64,000 bases of DNA from Chrysophaeum taylorii (Eukaryota; Sar; Pelagophyceae; Pelagomonadales; Pelagomonadaceae), in the NCBI GenBank assembly GCA_029834535.1, contig JAQMWT010000331.1, forward strand, positions 82,658 to 146,657. Direction: 5' to 3'. Every line of letters starts with the position of its first letter. Position 1 is the stretch's first letter. Below the pieces are notes generated by a model. That model had not been told where the DNA came from. It saw only the letters and a program-made list of their open reading frames with translations, and searched no databases. The translations under genes and the position numbers were made by a program. Below are positions 40,424 to 50,112 of the stretch, piece after piece.

Positions 40424-41968
40424 ATGGAAGACGATGATGCTGCCGTCGAGCAGCTACGATATGAAGAACCGCCAAGCCGTCAGGATGAGACGAACGAGCG
40501 GAATGACGATGATGATAATGATGACGATGAAGAAGAGCACGATACAGAAGTTGACGAGGAAGAAGAGCTAGACTACAACGACGGCAAGCCCACGGAGAGA
40601 CCGACGGGAGGACGATCGACAGCTCCGTCAACGCGTGCAGTACCCCCGGACCCAACGATAATGAAAGAGTTCTATGAGGCTCTCTTGCGGGAATTACGCG
40701 TAGAGAACGAACGCGCGCAAGAACAACTTTTAAAACAATTAGGGGAAGACGACGAACGAAAAGAACGGCTACAACGGAAGGAGAAAGAAGAACTAATAGA
40801 GCAACTGCGTCGGGCCAACGCTCGAGCAGACGCCTTCCAAGAGCAAGTAAGCTCGTTGACCCGTGAAAGAGACGAGTTGCGTACGCCGAGTCGATCAAGG
40901 CGAGCGAGCAGCCCGGAGTCCCGAGCTGAGGAAGAGCCGCCGACTACACGATCACGCGCGAAAGCTAGGAAGCCGCGCTATGAAGACGATGATGAAGAAG
41001 AAAAGGAGGAGACGCGTGGCGCCGGAAAGATCGACACCCAGGAGTTCTTGATGGGTTTTACGGATCGACTCGCGAGCGCGTTAGCTAAACACGATCGCAA
41101 CAAGGAGCGGCGATCAACCTCTGGATTAAAAACCGAAACTTTTAAACTGGTTCTCGATGGACGCGATCAGGACCAGTTCGATTTAGATGCGGGCGCGGTG
41201 ATGAGTACGTTAGCCGAAGACCATTTCAGCTTGGAGAAACTCCGATATCTGCTTCCCGCGACCCTGCGCGACACCGTCGCACCGATTTTTCGATAACACT
41301 TAAAGAAGTATGAAGACCTGTGTAAAGACCTAGATCACCCAGCGTCTTTCTATTTACGTCGGGATATCGACGATGAGGAGTACGGTTGCGTGGTACGACG
41401 GATGTGACGATTGAACGAGAAGTATTGCCTCAAGATTTTGAAATATTTCCGAGAGAGCTGTCCGCTGCCGGTGACGGCAGAGGAATCATTACGAAAGTTA
41501 CAAGGCACGACCCAAGCGACCGTTCCGAAACGCTCTGGAGAACGTCACGTGCATACGTATTGCATTAAATTTCAGCAAGAAGCCATGGCATACTGTTCCG
41601 TGGCCAACCGAGATCTCAACGACGTGGAGATCATCTCTTACTTAATACGTGGACTGGAGTCCAGCGAATTGAAATCCCGCGTGCGAACGATGCGCAGCGG
41701 ACACCCGACGACGTACAAGACGTTTACGTCTACGTTGTCGCTGATTACGCGGCTCGAAAACGACTTCGCAACAGCCATGGCGGAGAAGAACAGCCGAAAC
41801 TCGATGAACCCCTCGAGCGGGAAGCCGCAGAAGCCGCCGCCTGGACGCGGAGGACGAGCTCTCGTCTCGGGAACGAAAGACAAAACAACGAAATATGAAG
41901 CCTTGCGCCTCGAAGAGAATCCGGAAGGTGGTTCGAGAGGACGTGCAAGGACTGTGGGTTTTTCTTAG
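40424..41968 (+). pseudogene. Gypsy-2 gag, with two in-frame stops
   Basis: The ATG at 40424 opens an acidic leader and a long coiled coil (LLRELRVENERAQEQLLKQL), then a capsid-like core: FKLVLDGRDQDQFDLDAG, LRYLLPATLRDTVAPIF, VRTMRSGHPTTYKTFTS. TAA at 41294 replaces the Glu codon found in gypsy-1, and a TGA near 41404 replaces an Arg codon; the frame is otherwise open to 41968. A one-base shift near 41930 moves the zinc-finger region into the next frame. Gag forms the particle; this copy would need complementation. Confidence 0.85.
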
Positions 41969-43098
41969 CGACCCACGACAAGGATGAACACGGGAACCGC
42001 GTCATTTGCAACCGCGAGCCCGACGACTATTATGTAGCGATGTGCAAATACATCAAAGACGGCAGAAAGCCCATTTCGCGAGGACGATGGGAGAGCCGAC
42101 AAAGGAAAGATAATCATTCGCGTGACGACGGCAGTTCTAATGCCACCCTCGGTTCGAGCGCTGCTCACGATATTCAGAGCAGACTCAATGATATGGGCAC
42201 GCAGCTAACCACGGTTATGGATACCGTGCAGCACTTAACAGATGGACACGGCCGATCGTCTTCGACACGAACGGGCCGTCGAGATAGCCGGAGCCCCCGA
42301 CGCCACGACAAGAGCCGTAGCAGCTCGTGCCAGCGCCGACGGAAAGATAGCAGGAGCTCTAGCAGACATTCACGCCGCCGCCGGCGACGAAGATCTCGCG
42401 ATCGAGATTCGGACGATGGTCGTTACCGAGAAGACTCGGGACAGTCGTCTGCAACGTTCGCATTTACGACCCCTTGCGGTCAACAGTTACCATTAGGAGT
42501 GACGGTGTACCCGAACACGGACACCCGCACCGACGACGCAGCCGACGCCCTTGCCGCGGCCGCATTCGAAGATCTTGCTCGCCCACCGATGGACGAGCCA
42601 CCCAACGACGTGCTGACCAATCGTCGGTCTTTGGCACAGATTTATGAGCAGATGTCGAGCGATGAGCTCGAAGATTCGAGCGAGGAACTTGAAGCTCCAC
42701 GATACTGGGAAGGCGATTCAGATTCGGAAGATGAAGAAGCTACACTTTGTGAACCAGTGTCCGCGTTAACGTTATTTGACGAGTCGTCCACGGACGACCC
42801 ACCGTTTATTTTTGATGAGGAAGCCCTCGATGCCATCGGCTTATCTTTGGACCCTCCAGAGACGACCGCTGGCGACCGAACTGGCTGTGAGCCAGACATG
42901 AATTTCTGCAGTGATAGCTCGTGCGCGCATTCGACTGACGAGACGATGACCAGCGCGAGTATTGCAGACGACGATTTTACGACAGAGTTGACGTCGGGGA
43001 CGACGCCATCTTTTCCTGCGGACCCCCCCCCGAAACGGTTTCGATTACTACGGATCGAGACACGGATACGCCGCCGGAAGAAAAGGATAGATTTATGA
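41930..43098 (+). CDS. Gypsy-2 gag C-terminal part: zinc finger, RS-rich tail, acidic linker
   Basis: It starts with the finger CKDC-x6-H-x4-H-x5-C (~41950-42010; ATHDKDEHGNRVICN), then MCKYIKDGRKPISR, an Arg/Ser-rich nucleic-acid-binding segment (RRDSRSPRRHDKSRSSSC) and a long acidic linker. The frame closes with TGA at 43096-43098, overlapping the next ATG as ATGA. A C9 run at ~43024-43032 lies just before; in gypsy-1 the following PPETV reads in the other frame, so slippage here would fuse this part to protease. Confidence 0.7.
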
Positions 43099-44684
43099 AG
43101 AAGATTAGCAGCGTTCTCAAGTGTGACGAAGACGAGCCGACGTGGAACCTGCAGGATTGGTGGACGAAAGCTCGGAATTTCTTGCTAAAGAAGCCACCAG
43201 AACAACCGCGCAGCTGCAGACTCAAAGCCGCAGCTGACACGGAACCGATCGCCGATGCTGATGAGGATCAGCAGGCGACGAATGAATTCACAGATGCATT
43301 ATGGAACGACGAAATGAATGATTTATGGGAGGGGTTGTTTGCTTCCAAGGATTACGAAGACCAGGATCCCCTACCAGCGTTTATTCCCTCGGAGATTGTC
43401 TTGGAGGAAGAGCGGAAGCCGCCAGATAAAGAGGCTGCCGCGAGCATTATGGCGAAGACGCCAACAACAGATAATACGAAAGCTCAAGCCGCGGTATCGA
43501 TGCCCAACCCCGGAGATGAGCGATTCAGAGCCCGATGTGCTCACACTTCGTTGACGCCGCGAGATGGCAAGACGATCGAAGATGATTTGATTACCCTCAG
43601 TTGTTTAGATACGGGTACTCTAACGTTTATAGCCTGTCACATCTACAGGAATCGTGACGGACCGAAATTCTCGACGACCATCGGTGTCGATGGAATGGCA
43701 GATGTTTCTTATATTTGCCGAGAAATGGTCAAAAAGTTGACCAAAGATCAGTTGATTTTCGATGAAGGCGAACTTCCGATTAAGCGCAAGCTGTACGGAT
43801 CAGGGTTGAATACGACGACGATCCATCGTTGGATCGCCCTTCGGGTCGCTTTCGCCGACGACTTCGCTGCCCCCATTGTCGCTATTGTAGCCGATACGAA
43901 TTATCTGTTCCTGTTGGGAGGGCGCGATATACGAGTTTTAGGAGCCATCGTGGATTTTCCCCATGATCGGATCTGTTTTTGTCGAACCCAAGTCGTCTAC
44001 GGGCGCAAGAAGATTAAAGTTAAGGATGAACGAGTCGATGCACCAATCGTGACCTTTCGGTCTATTTACGATCGAAATCCGATAACCGTACCGATTTACA
44101 ATCATCAACACGATGCCTTTCGGCAGAGTCTCGACCTGGTCAAGACTCGAGTTTACGCTCGTTTGAGCACGATTAAAGATCTCCGAAGCCCGCCGCCGGA
44201 ACGTAAGGTAGCCTTGGCTACGCGGGGACATGCTACGACCAAATTCTCCCCAGCTCCGGGAGAAGACGCGCGAGAAGTAATCGCTTATGCTGCGCGCACG
44301 CTTCAAATCGAGCCCGGTCGAACGTACAATCTACCGGTTATTTTGTCGAAACCTATGGAAAGAGGACAGGTTTTCGTCGCTACGTTTGCTGAGAACGAGC
44401 AGTTGGGAGTTGTCGAAGGAATGTGTTCTTCTTGCGAAGAGCGCGACCGGTCCGCTGCTCGGGTGGCGGTTACTGCCACGGAAGAAGTGCCGACGGTCGT
44501 CACTCAAGGCGAAGTCCTTGCGATTGGTGATATCGTTAGGTACGAAGATGAGTTGAACGTCTCTACGATCAACGAACTTACGAAAGAATGTGAAGAAGGA
44601 TACGACAAGGGGAACCTTTCTTTCACCGTTTCTGTCGCTAGTCACTTGACGCGATGCGACGAATCTCCCCGCCGATGCTGCTGA
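43095..44684 (+). CDS. Gypsy-2 protease region
   Basis: A 529-codon frame whose N-terminal third is acidic linker. A retropepsin-like fold is suggested by FSTTIGVDGMADVSYICREM, flexible strands, and LLGGRDIRVLGAIVDFPHDR, the usual ILGxDfL/hydrophobic ending. The active-site triplet would be DGM instead of DSG/DTG; Asp is kept but the rest is unusual, so activity is uncertain. The C-terminal ~170 residues (from KVALATRGHATTKFSP) are unassigned. The frame overlaps the methyltransferase ATG by 31 bp in a -1 register. Confidence 0.65.
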   Translation: MKKISSVLKCDEDEPTWNLQDWWTKARNFLLKKPPEQPRSCRLKAAADTEPIADADEDQQATNEFTDALWNDEMNDLWEGLFASKDYEDQDPLPAFIPSEIVLEEERKPPDKEAAASIMAKTPTTDNTKAQAAVSMPNPGDERFRARCAHTSLTPRDGKTIEDDLITLSCLDTGTLTFIACHIYRNRDGPKFSTTIGVDGMADVSYICREMVKKLTKDQLIFDEGELPIKRKLYGSGLNTTTIHRWIALRVAFADDFAAPIVAIVADTNYLFLLGGRDIRVLGAIVDFPHDRICFCRTQVVYGRKKIKVKDERVDAPIVTFRSIYDRNPITVPIYNHQHDAFRQSLDLVKTRVYARLSTIKDLRSPPPERKVALATRGHATTKFSPAPGEDAREVIAYAARTLQIEPGRTYNLPVILSKPMERGQVFVATFAENEQLGVVEGMCSSCEERDRSAARVAVTATEEVPTVVTQGEVLAIGDIVRYEDELNVSTINELTKECEEGYDKGNLSFTVSVASHLTRCDESPRRCC

Positions 44685-46198
44685 GCACGGTGCAGAAGGA
44701 CGCTACGACCGCTATGACGGACAAGTCCACCCTCAAACGACCTGAAGGCAGCGACGATTTCGCTCGAAGGTCGGAAGAAGATGAAAAGAAATGCCGCGAG
44801 ATCACCGAAGCGGAGATCCGCCGCCGATATGAAAAGGTTCAATGGCTTCCAATCACTTATCGCAAGGTGGTGATGCTGTTCAGTGGAGCCGGAGGCAGTA
44901 CTTTAGGTCTCCAACGAGCCAACGAAACGTGTGGGACGTCGTTTCGAGTCGTGCTAGCACTCGATGCGTCGGACACCGCCAACCAGATCCACCACAAGAA
45001 CTTTCCGAATATTCCTGTGGTGCAGCACACATTGTGTGGTCGCTATGTTACAACCTTACGGTTGATCGAATCTTATTTACCCTACGCGGAATGGTCGTCG
45101 TCGATGTGTGTCGCGTCGCCACCCTGCGTACACTCCGCTCTGTGCAACTTGACCTCCAGAGATGTTGGGAAAGGAGTTACCGCTACCCACTGGACGATGA
45201 AATTATGCAAGATGGCTGGTTTCTTCATGTGGTTGATAGAGCAGGAGGCTTCGATTATTTCTTACGTTGCACGTTTGCACCCTTACGTATACGTCGTCAA
45301 TTTTTACGACATAACTCCCAGTTTGATGAGCTGTCGCGCGCGATTGTTGGTTTCCAGCCATCCGCTCCATTTGCGCGCAGTTCCAAAGACTTGCAAGAAT
45401 ATGCAGCAAAAGTTCGCCGCAGCACTTGGCTACGCCGACGAACGACATTTACTTCAGATGAACAATTTAGGATCATCACGAGCCGCGACAGACGCAGCTT
45501 ATACTGTTACGCGTGTCCCGCTTCGCGTAGGACCGCACCGTTCCGATTACAGATCTCTGAATCTGGAAATGACTTCGGAGTTGCTGACGATGTCCCCTGA
45601 TTTTGATTGGGCCGGCTTCTCCAGGACGACCTCGTTGAAACACTTGGCGTCCGTCGTGCCACCTGACACGATGGCCTTATTAGTGCTCGATCTGCACAAC
45701 TCTGTGACCAAGGAATTTCACCTGAGCGGCGAAGCTTTGCCGTCAGCGTTGAGTCCTGCAGACCGACCGTTTGATTATTATTTACAAATTGATGAAACCA
45801 CCCTTCGTCACGTACAAGTTCCGCTGTTAAACACGCGCACACGTGTCGTAAGATGGGTGTCGACTGATGATCTTCAAGATCGCACCAAATGGAAACCTCC
45901 AGAGGTACCGTTGATTCCGCCTGCAACAGATGAGCCGGGGACGTCTCATGCTTCTTCTGCTGCCCCCCCCCGACAACCAAATTTAGACGTTCCGCCAGAT
46001 CCTGAGCGAGATCGGGAACCGAAGATTAAGAGCGAGCCGAGTGTTCGTGTCAAAGGCGAGAGGATCAACAAAAGCCACCCGGAAGTGAAACTAAAATACG
46101 AGAAAAGTTCGATGTGCCATGGAAAGATGCGCCGCGCGATGCCGAGGGTGCACCACTGCCGCAGACTCCTGAGCATGTCAAGGACAACGAAGCAATGA
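44654..46198 (+). CDS. Gypsy-2 cytosine-5 DNA methyltransferase
   Basis: An intact 514-codon frame with an ATG at 44654. Motif I: VVMLFSGAGGSTLGLQRA (residues ~72-89). Motif II: RVVLALDASDTANQIHHKNFP. Motif IV: CVASPPCVHS, nucleophile Cys ~158. The motif VI position reads HPYVYVVNFYD, where the catalytic Glu of ENV is Asn. Motif VIII: SCRARLLVSS (Gln to Ser). A short target-recognition region follows, then motif IX-like RSLNLEMTSELLTMSPDF and motif X-like LASVVPPDTMALLVL. The Asn at motif VI makes catalysis uncertain. Residues ~430-514 are the disordered linker to pol. It sits between PR and RT and differs clearly from the copia MTase, suggesting separate origin. Confidence 0.85.
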   Translation: MRRISPPMLLSTVQKDATTAMTDKSTLKRPEGSDDFARRSEEDEKKCREITEAEIRRRYEKVQWLPITYRKVVMLFSGAGGSTLGLQRANETCGTSFRVVLALDASDTANQIHHKNFPNIPVVQHTLCGRYVTTLRLIESYLPYAEWSSSMCVASPPCVHSALCNLTSRDVGKGVTATHWTMKLCKMAGFFMWLIEQEASIISYVARLHPYVYVVNFYDITPSLMSCRARLLVSSHPLHLRAVPKTCKNMQQKFAAALGYADERHLLQMNNLGSSRAATDAAYTVTRVPLRVGPHRSDYRSLNLEMTSELLTMSPDFDWAGFSRTTSLKHLASVVPPDTMALLVLDLHNSVTKEFHLSGEALPSALSPADRPFDYYLQIDETTLRHVQVPLLNTRTRVVRWVSTDDLQDRTKWKPPEVPLIPPATDEPGTSHASSAAPPRQPNLDVPPDPERDREPKIKSEPSVRVKGERINKSHPEVKLKYEKSSMCHGKMRRAMPRVHHCRRLLSMSRTTKQ

Positions 46199-49100
46199 AA
46201 GTTAAAATTCCTACGAAGGAAGAAGTTGACAAGGTTGTGCAGGAGCTGGGAATTCCTGACAATCCGCACTTAGATGACGAGGCGAAACTGATGCTCCGTC
46301 ACTGTGTGCAATATTCTTGGGCCTTTTTCGACCCGATTATGAGACCTGTGGACTCGCCTCCTGTGTCTCTACGATTCAAAGACGCGAATCCGCGACCGAT
46401 AAAGATGACGCCCTACCGATTGACGCCTGCGAAGCTCGATTGTCTCCGCAAGCAGATCAGCGAGTGGTGCCGGGATGGAGTCATTCGTCCGGCCAACTCA
46501 CCTTGGGGCTTTCCTGTGTTGATGCTTCCGAAGAAAGGAGCTGAGATTGGAACGTCAAACGCGTTCCGTGCTGCAGTTGACTTACGTCAGCTCAACGATC
46601 AATTGGTCAATGACAGTTGGCCAAACATTCGACAAGATGATGCTTTAGCCTTTCTCGCGATGAGACGATGGCGGACATGCATTGATATTAGATGGGGATA
46701 CCACAACCTTCGTCTGGATCCGGCAGCGCAGGACGCTGTCACGATGGTTAGCCCACTTGGCGCTCATAGTTTCTTGCGATTACCTCTAGGTGTGAAGACG
46801 GCCGGAGCTCTTTTCTGCAAGCAAATGGCGAGCGACCTTTCGAAATGGATGTATCAAGACTTGGTTGCGTTTGTTGACGATATTATGATGGGATCCGACG
46901 ATCTTCATCGACATTTACAAGTTTTGATCGAAGTGATGTGTCATTTGGCACAGAGAGGGTACAGCGGTCGAACCGCGAAGTTCCACCTTCTCAAGGATGA
47001 TATAGAATTTCTGGGACACATTTCTACCCCAGAAGGCTTGAAGCCGAATCCGAAGACGCTGGAAGCACTGCAGAAGATGCCGATTCCAGGTACTTTACCG
47101 AATACTTCCCCGAAGACCCAGATACGCTCTTTCATCGGCATGAGTAATTACTGCCGGCGATATGTGAAGGGCTACTCGAAGATTGTGGAACCGTTGAGAC
47201 GATTATGCCTCGAAGGTGTAAAGTTCGAGTGGACGCCCGAGTGTCAGAAAGCTTGGGATACGATTATTGAAGCTTTGGTTGATTCCCGTGGAGTCTACCA
47301 CGCCGATTATGATCTGCCTTTTCAGATCCGATCCGATGCTTCCAAGGATGGACTTGGAGCATATCTCTTCCAGATTGTCGAAGTCAAGGACGATGCCGGA
47401 AGAGTGACTCGAGAAGAACGAGTAATTGAATACTGGAGCCGAGCTGTGCCGAAGGAGATGCGGAATTATGAGCCCCGTCGGCTAGAGCTGCTGGCAGTTA
47501 TACTTTCTCTAGAGCACTTTCGAGCCTACATCGAAGGGCACCGGACTGTTTTGGAGACCGATCACCGAAATTTGACGTTTTTACGTAAGGCGACGCACTC
47601 GTCTGGGCAGCTTGCTCGTTGGGCGATGCGCCTCGCCAATTTTGACCCTGAACTTGGTTACAAGCCGGGAAAGTCACCGGGAATGAGTATCCCTGACTGT
47701 CTCTCCCGCAACCCGATAGATCATGTCATCGAGACTGACGAGTTTGGAGAACCTTTGAACCACGCTTATTTAGTGTTCCAAGAGCTTCCCCGACCTGTTG
47801 ATGACCGAGGAGTTCCCGTCTCCGGCTGCCACTTCATAATGTCGTTTATTACGACCGAACTGCCGGAAGACGAAGACGAAGACCCTGAAAAGGATCCGAT
47901 GAAATTGGCTACGTCTCACGCTACGAGACAACGTCGGAAGAACCGTGCGCGTGATGAGCCACAGATCTTCAAGGACGCAGCCGCTTACAAAGATTATATC
48001 GATAAGATACCCGATAATATGACGCTCGCTGAGATCGCACGTGAGCAAGAATCTGATGCTACTTGCGAGGATATTCGCTACCGAATGGCCCAAGGTCAGA
48101 CGCCGCGACGTTCCCGAGCGAACGAACGATTCGAAGTCGTTAAAGATGTTCTTTACCGCATTTCTGCTGATTCGCACCCGATGATTGTTGCACCTGCTAC
48201 GTTGCGCAAGCGCATTATTCGACTCTACCATGACACTCCGGTTAACGGTGGTCATATGGGACGTCACAGTACCGTCCAGGCTATCCAAGAACGATTTTGG
48301 TGGCCTCACATGTCGAACGAAGTTGGAGTCTTCATTGCTGAATGCTTAGTTTGCCAGAAAGCTCGTACGCCTGAGCCGAAACGAGCTGGACTCTTGCAGC
48401 AGCCCGTCTACGATGGTGATGGTGCTGTTCTTTGCATGGATTTATTTGGACCCTTGCCCAGCGCTGGTCCCGAGACGTATCTTCTAGTATTTTTTGATCC
48501 GTTCTCGCATTTCTTGATTCTGGATGTTTTGAACGATAAGACTGCTGAGTCTGTCCTCGAGTCTTTTGTCATTAACATTCTCCTCAAGGGCTACTTGCCC
48601 CAGATGATTCGTACCGACAACGGTAAAGAGTTCGTGAACAAGTTGATGCGCGAGTTTTGCCATCTCTTTAACACACGATACCAAACTACGATTCCTTATC
48701 ATGCCCAGTCGAACCCGGCTGAGCGTGTCAACCGATTTATCAAGGCCTTCCTCCGTGCTTGCCTTCAAGGCCGGAACATCACGGATTGGCCTGACTTTGC
48801 TCATTATATTGCGTTTTGCTACAACCGCAAGTTTATTCCAGGCACGCAGATTTCTCCCTTTATGCTGCGCCTGAACCGTCAGCCGATGCTACCGACTGAC
48901 TACACGCTCATGGATTTTGATACACGATTATTGCCGAAGACTCGCTCTGATGCAGTCGCCGAGACTCGCGAACGATTGAAATATTATACAAAGATCGTCC
49001 GCGAGGCTCGTGATAAAGCTTTGAAGAAACAGCGATTGGCTTACAATGCTGATCATGTTGATGTTGAATACAAGGAAGGATCGCACGTTTTGCTCTACAT

Positions 49101-49731
49101 CCCTTTCCTTCAGAACAAACTTCGACCGGAATGGCGAGGGCCGTTTATTATCAAGGAACGCCTCTCCCCGGTCACCTATAGGATTGAGTCTCTCGACTCT
49201 CCGCCCGAAGAACGACGTGTTCATGTAAGTCAGATCACGCCTGTGATGGTACCTCCGATCGTTGATCAAACCATCCGCAAACCCGAAGAAACCTTCCGTG
49301 ATGATTATCAGCACGGTAAGTTTGTTGTTTTCCGGATTCCTGACCGGAAGCGCTCTGATTGGCGCAAGAAGATTTATGTTGCCGAAGTTTACGAGCCTTA
49401 CGATTACCAAAATGATCGTGTTGCTCTACATTTCTATTCCGATTTGGGTCCGAACGATGATGTCGCTTATTTCAAGCCGACCTCTCACCTTTCGCACCGC
49501 AAGCTCAAGCCCGAATTCAAGGACGTTGAAGGTCGAAGTTTCACCGACAAGTCCCGAATTTCCTCCAACACAACTCCTTGTGTCACGGATTTCGCTCCGC
49601 ACGAGATTGACGTGTTGGTCCCCAAGTTTACTTTACGCAGTGGTCGAGTTCCTGAACCGATCATCACCCGCGTTTACCAGAAGATTCGTTCACGAGATGC
49701 TCGTAAGGCGAAGCCGCGCTCCTCGCGCTAG
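46084..49731 (+). CDS. Gypsy-2 Pol: reverse transcriptase, RNase H, integrase, novel C-terminal domain
   Basis: About 1205 codons with no ATG at the start; the frame opens by shift from the MTase ORF (FDVPWKDAP at ~46105). RT: AAVDLRQLNDQLV, DIRWGYHNLRLD, LPLGVKTAGALF, catalytic FVDDIMMGS (~residue 254). RNase H: FQIRSDASKDGLGAYL (~405), LETDHRNLTFLRK (~481). Integrase zinc arm: RLYHDTPVNGGHMGRHS ... CLVCQKAR (~705-750). Core: Asp in LCMDLFGPL, Asp in IRTDNGKEF, Glu in NPAERVNRF. A GPF motif (WRGPFIIKE, ~1009) follows. The last ~140 residues (GKFVVFRIPDRKRSDWRKKI..., YVAEVYEPYDY) look like a small beta-rich reader where chromoviruses carry a chromodomain. Confidence 0.95.
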   Translation, partial: SETKIREKFDVPWKDAPRDAEGAPLPQTPEHVKDNEAMKVKIPTKEEVDKVVQELGIPDNPHLDDEAKLMLRHCVQYSWAFFDPIMRPVDSPPVSLRFKDANPRPIKMTPYRLTPAKLDCLRKQISEWCRDGVIRPANSPWGFPVLMLPKKGAEIGTSNAFRAAVDLRQLNDQLVNDSWPNIRQDDALAFLAMRRWRTCIDIRWGYHNLRLDPAAQDAVTMVSPLGAHSFLRLPLGVKTAGALFCKQMASDLSKWMYQDLVAFVDDIMMGSDDLHRHLQVLIEVMCHLAQRGYSGRTAKFHLLKDDIEFLGHISTPEGLKPNPKTLEALQKMPIPGTLPNTSPKTQIRSFIGMSNYCRRYVKGYSKIVEPLRRLCLEGVKFEWTPECQKAWDTIIEALVDSRGVYHADYDLPFQIRSDASKDGLGAYLFQIVEVKDDAGRVTREERVIEYWSRAVPKEMRNYEPRRLELLAVILSLEHFRAYIEGHRTVLETDHRNLTFLRKATHSSGQLARWAMRLANFDPELGYKPGKSPGMSIPDCLSRNPIDHVIETDEFGEPLNHAYLVFQELPRPVDDRGVPVSGCHFIMSFITTELPEDEDEDPEKDPMKLATSHATRQRRKNRARDEPQIFKDAAAYKDYIDKIPDNMTLAEIAREQESDATCEDIRYRMAQGQTPRRSRANERFEVVKDVLYRISADSHPMIVAPATLRKRIIRLYHDTPVNGGHMGRHSTVQAIQERFWWPHMSNEVGVFIAECLVCQKARTPEPKRAGLLQQPVYDGDGAVLCMDLFGPLPSAGPETYLLVFFDPFSHFLILDVLNDKTAESVLESFVINILLKGYLPQMIRTDNGKEFVNKLMREFCHLFNTRYQTTIPYHAQSNPAERVNRFIKAFLRACLQGRNITDWPDFAHYIAFCYNRKFIPGTQISPFMLRLNRQPMLPTDYTLMDFDTRLLPKTRSDAVAETRERLKYYTKIVREARDKALKKQRLAYNADHVDVEYKEGSHVLLYIPFLQNKLRPEWRGPFIIKERLSPVTYRIESLDSPPEERRVHVSQITPVMVPPIVDQTIRKPEETFRDDYQHGKFVVFRIPDRKRSDWRKKIYVAEVYEPYDYQNDRVALHFYSDLGPNDDVAYFKPTSHLSHRKLKPEFKDVEGRSFTDKSRISSNTTPCVTDFAPHEIDVLVPKFTLRSGRVPEPIITRVYQKIRSRDARKAKPRSSR

Positions 49732-49759
49732 CACCTCGCTGGGGCAGCTCGAATTCTTA

Positions 49760-49771
49760 CCAGGGGAGTCC
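49760..49771 (+). promoter_or_regulatory. Gypsy-2 polypurine tract (weak)
   Basis: ACCAGGGGAGTCC lies immediately before the 3' LTR; AGGGGAG is the only purine run in the right place. Confidence 0.4.
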
Positions 49772-50107
49772 TGTGGCGGCAACTCCCGCCTCCTAAGGCT
49801 TACCCCTCTTCTAGGGCCCCCTTATCAGGGGCACCCTACTCCGTTCCGATGATGTCAGTGTTCTCTATGACATCATCTCCCTTTTCCGTGACGCACGTCA
49901 CCCTGATTTCCTATTTTCGATATATCCTTGATCATAAAGCAACAGCCGATCCTCAAGTTGAGAGGACCAGGCGCAGGAGTTGTTTGTGGTCGCGTGGCGG
50001 GAGAACGGCCATCCTCGTCCAGTGATCCCACCAAGGGCACGGACGCGATCGGCGAGCCAGGATTCGAAGGCACGCCAGGTAGCCCCTAAAATTCTCCTTA
50101 CGCCACA
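49772..50107 (+). repeat. Gypsy-2 3' LTR
   Basis: 336 bp, TGTGGCG to CGCCACA. It differs from the 5' LTR by a few substitutions and an ~8-bp indel near 50030 (CACCAAGGG). It is followed by GCCAG (50108-50112), the right TSD copy. Confidence 0.93.
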
Positions 50108-50112
50108 GCCAG

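Larger units (their letters stand above)
39633..50107 (+). mobile_element. Gypsy-2: near-complete 10.5-kb Ty3/gypsy element with a C5 DNA methyltransferase
   Basis: Two LTRs (39634-39958, 49772-50107) start TGTGGCG and end CGCCACA, flanked by GCCAG at 39628-39632 and 50108-50112. Order: PBS, leader, gag, protease, C5-MTase, RT-RNase H-integrase, PPT. RT before INT is the gypsy order. Pol and MTase frames are open. Gag has two stops and one frameshift, and a one-base deletion near 46105 separates MTase from pol, so this copy is not autonomous as it stands. The LTRs differ by several substitutions and an ~8-bp indel, so insertion is not very recent. Confidence 0.93.

Noticed and set aside
44842-45600. 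252-codon plus-strand ORF
   Set aside because: It overlaps the MTase in another frame; the MTase frame carries the conserved motifs.
46100-46115. Programmed frameshift at GAGAAAAG between gypsy-2 MTase and pol
   Set aside because: Gypsy-1 has GAAGAAAAG with one continuous frame, so a one-base deletion in gypsy-2 explains it better.
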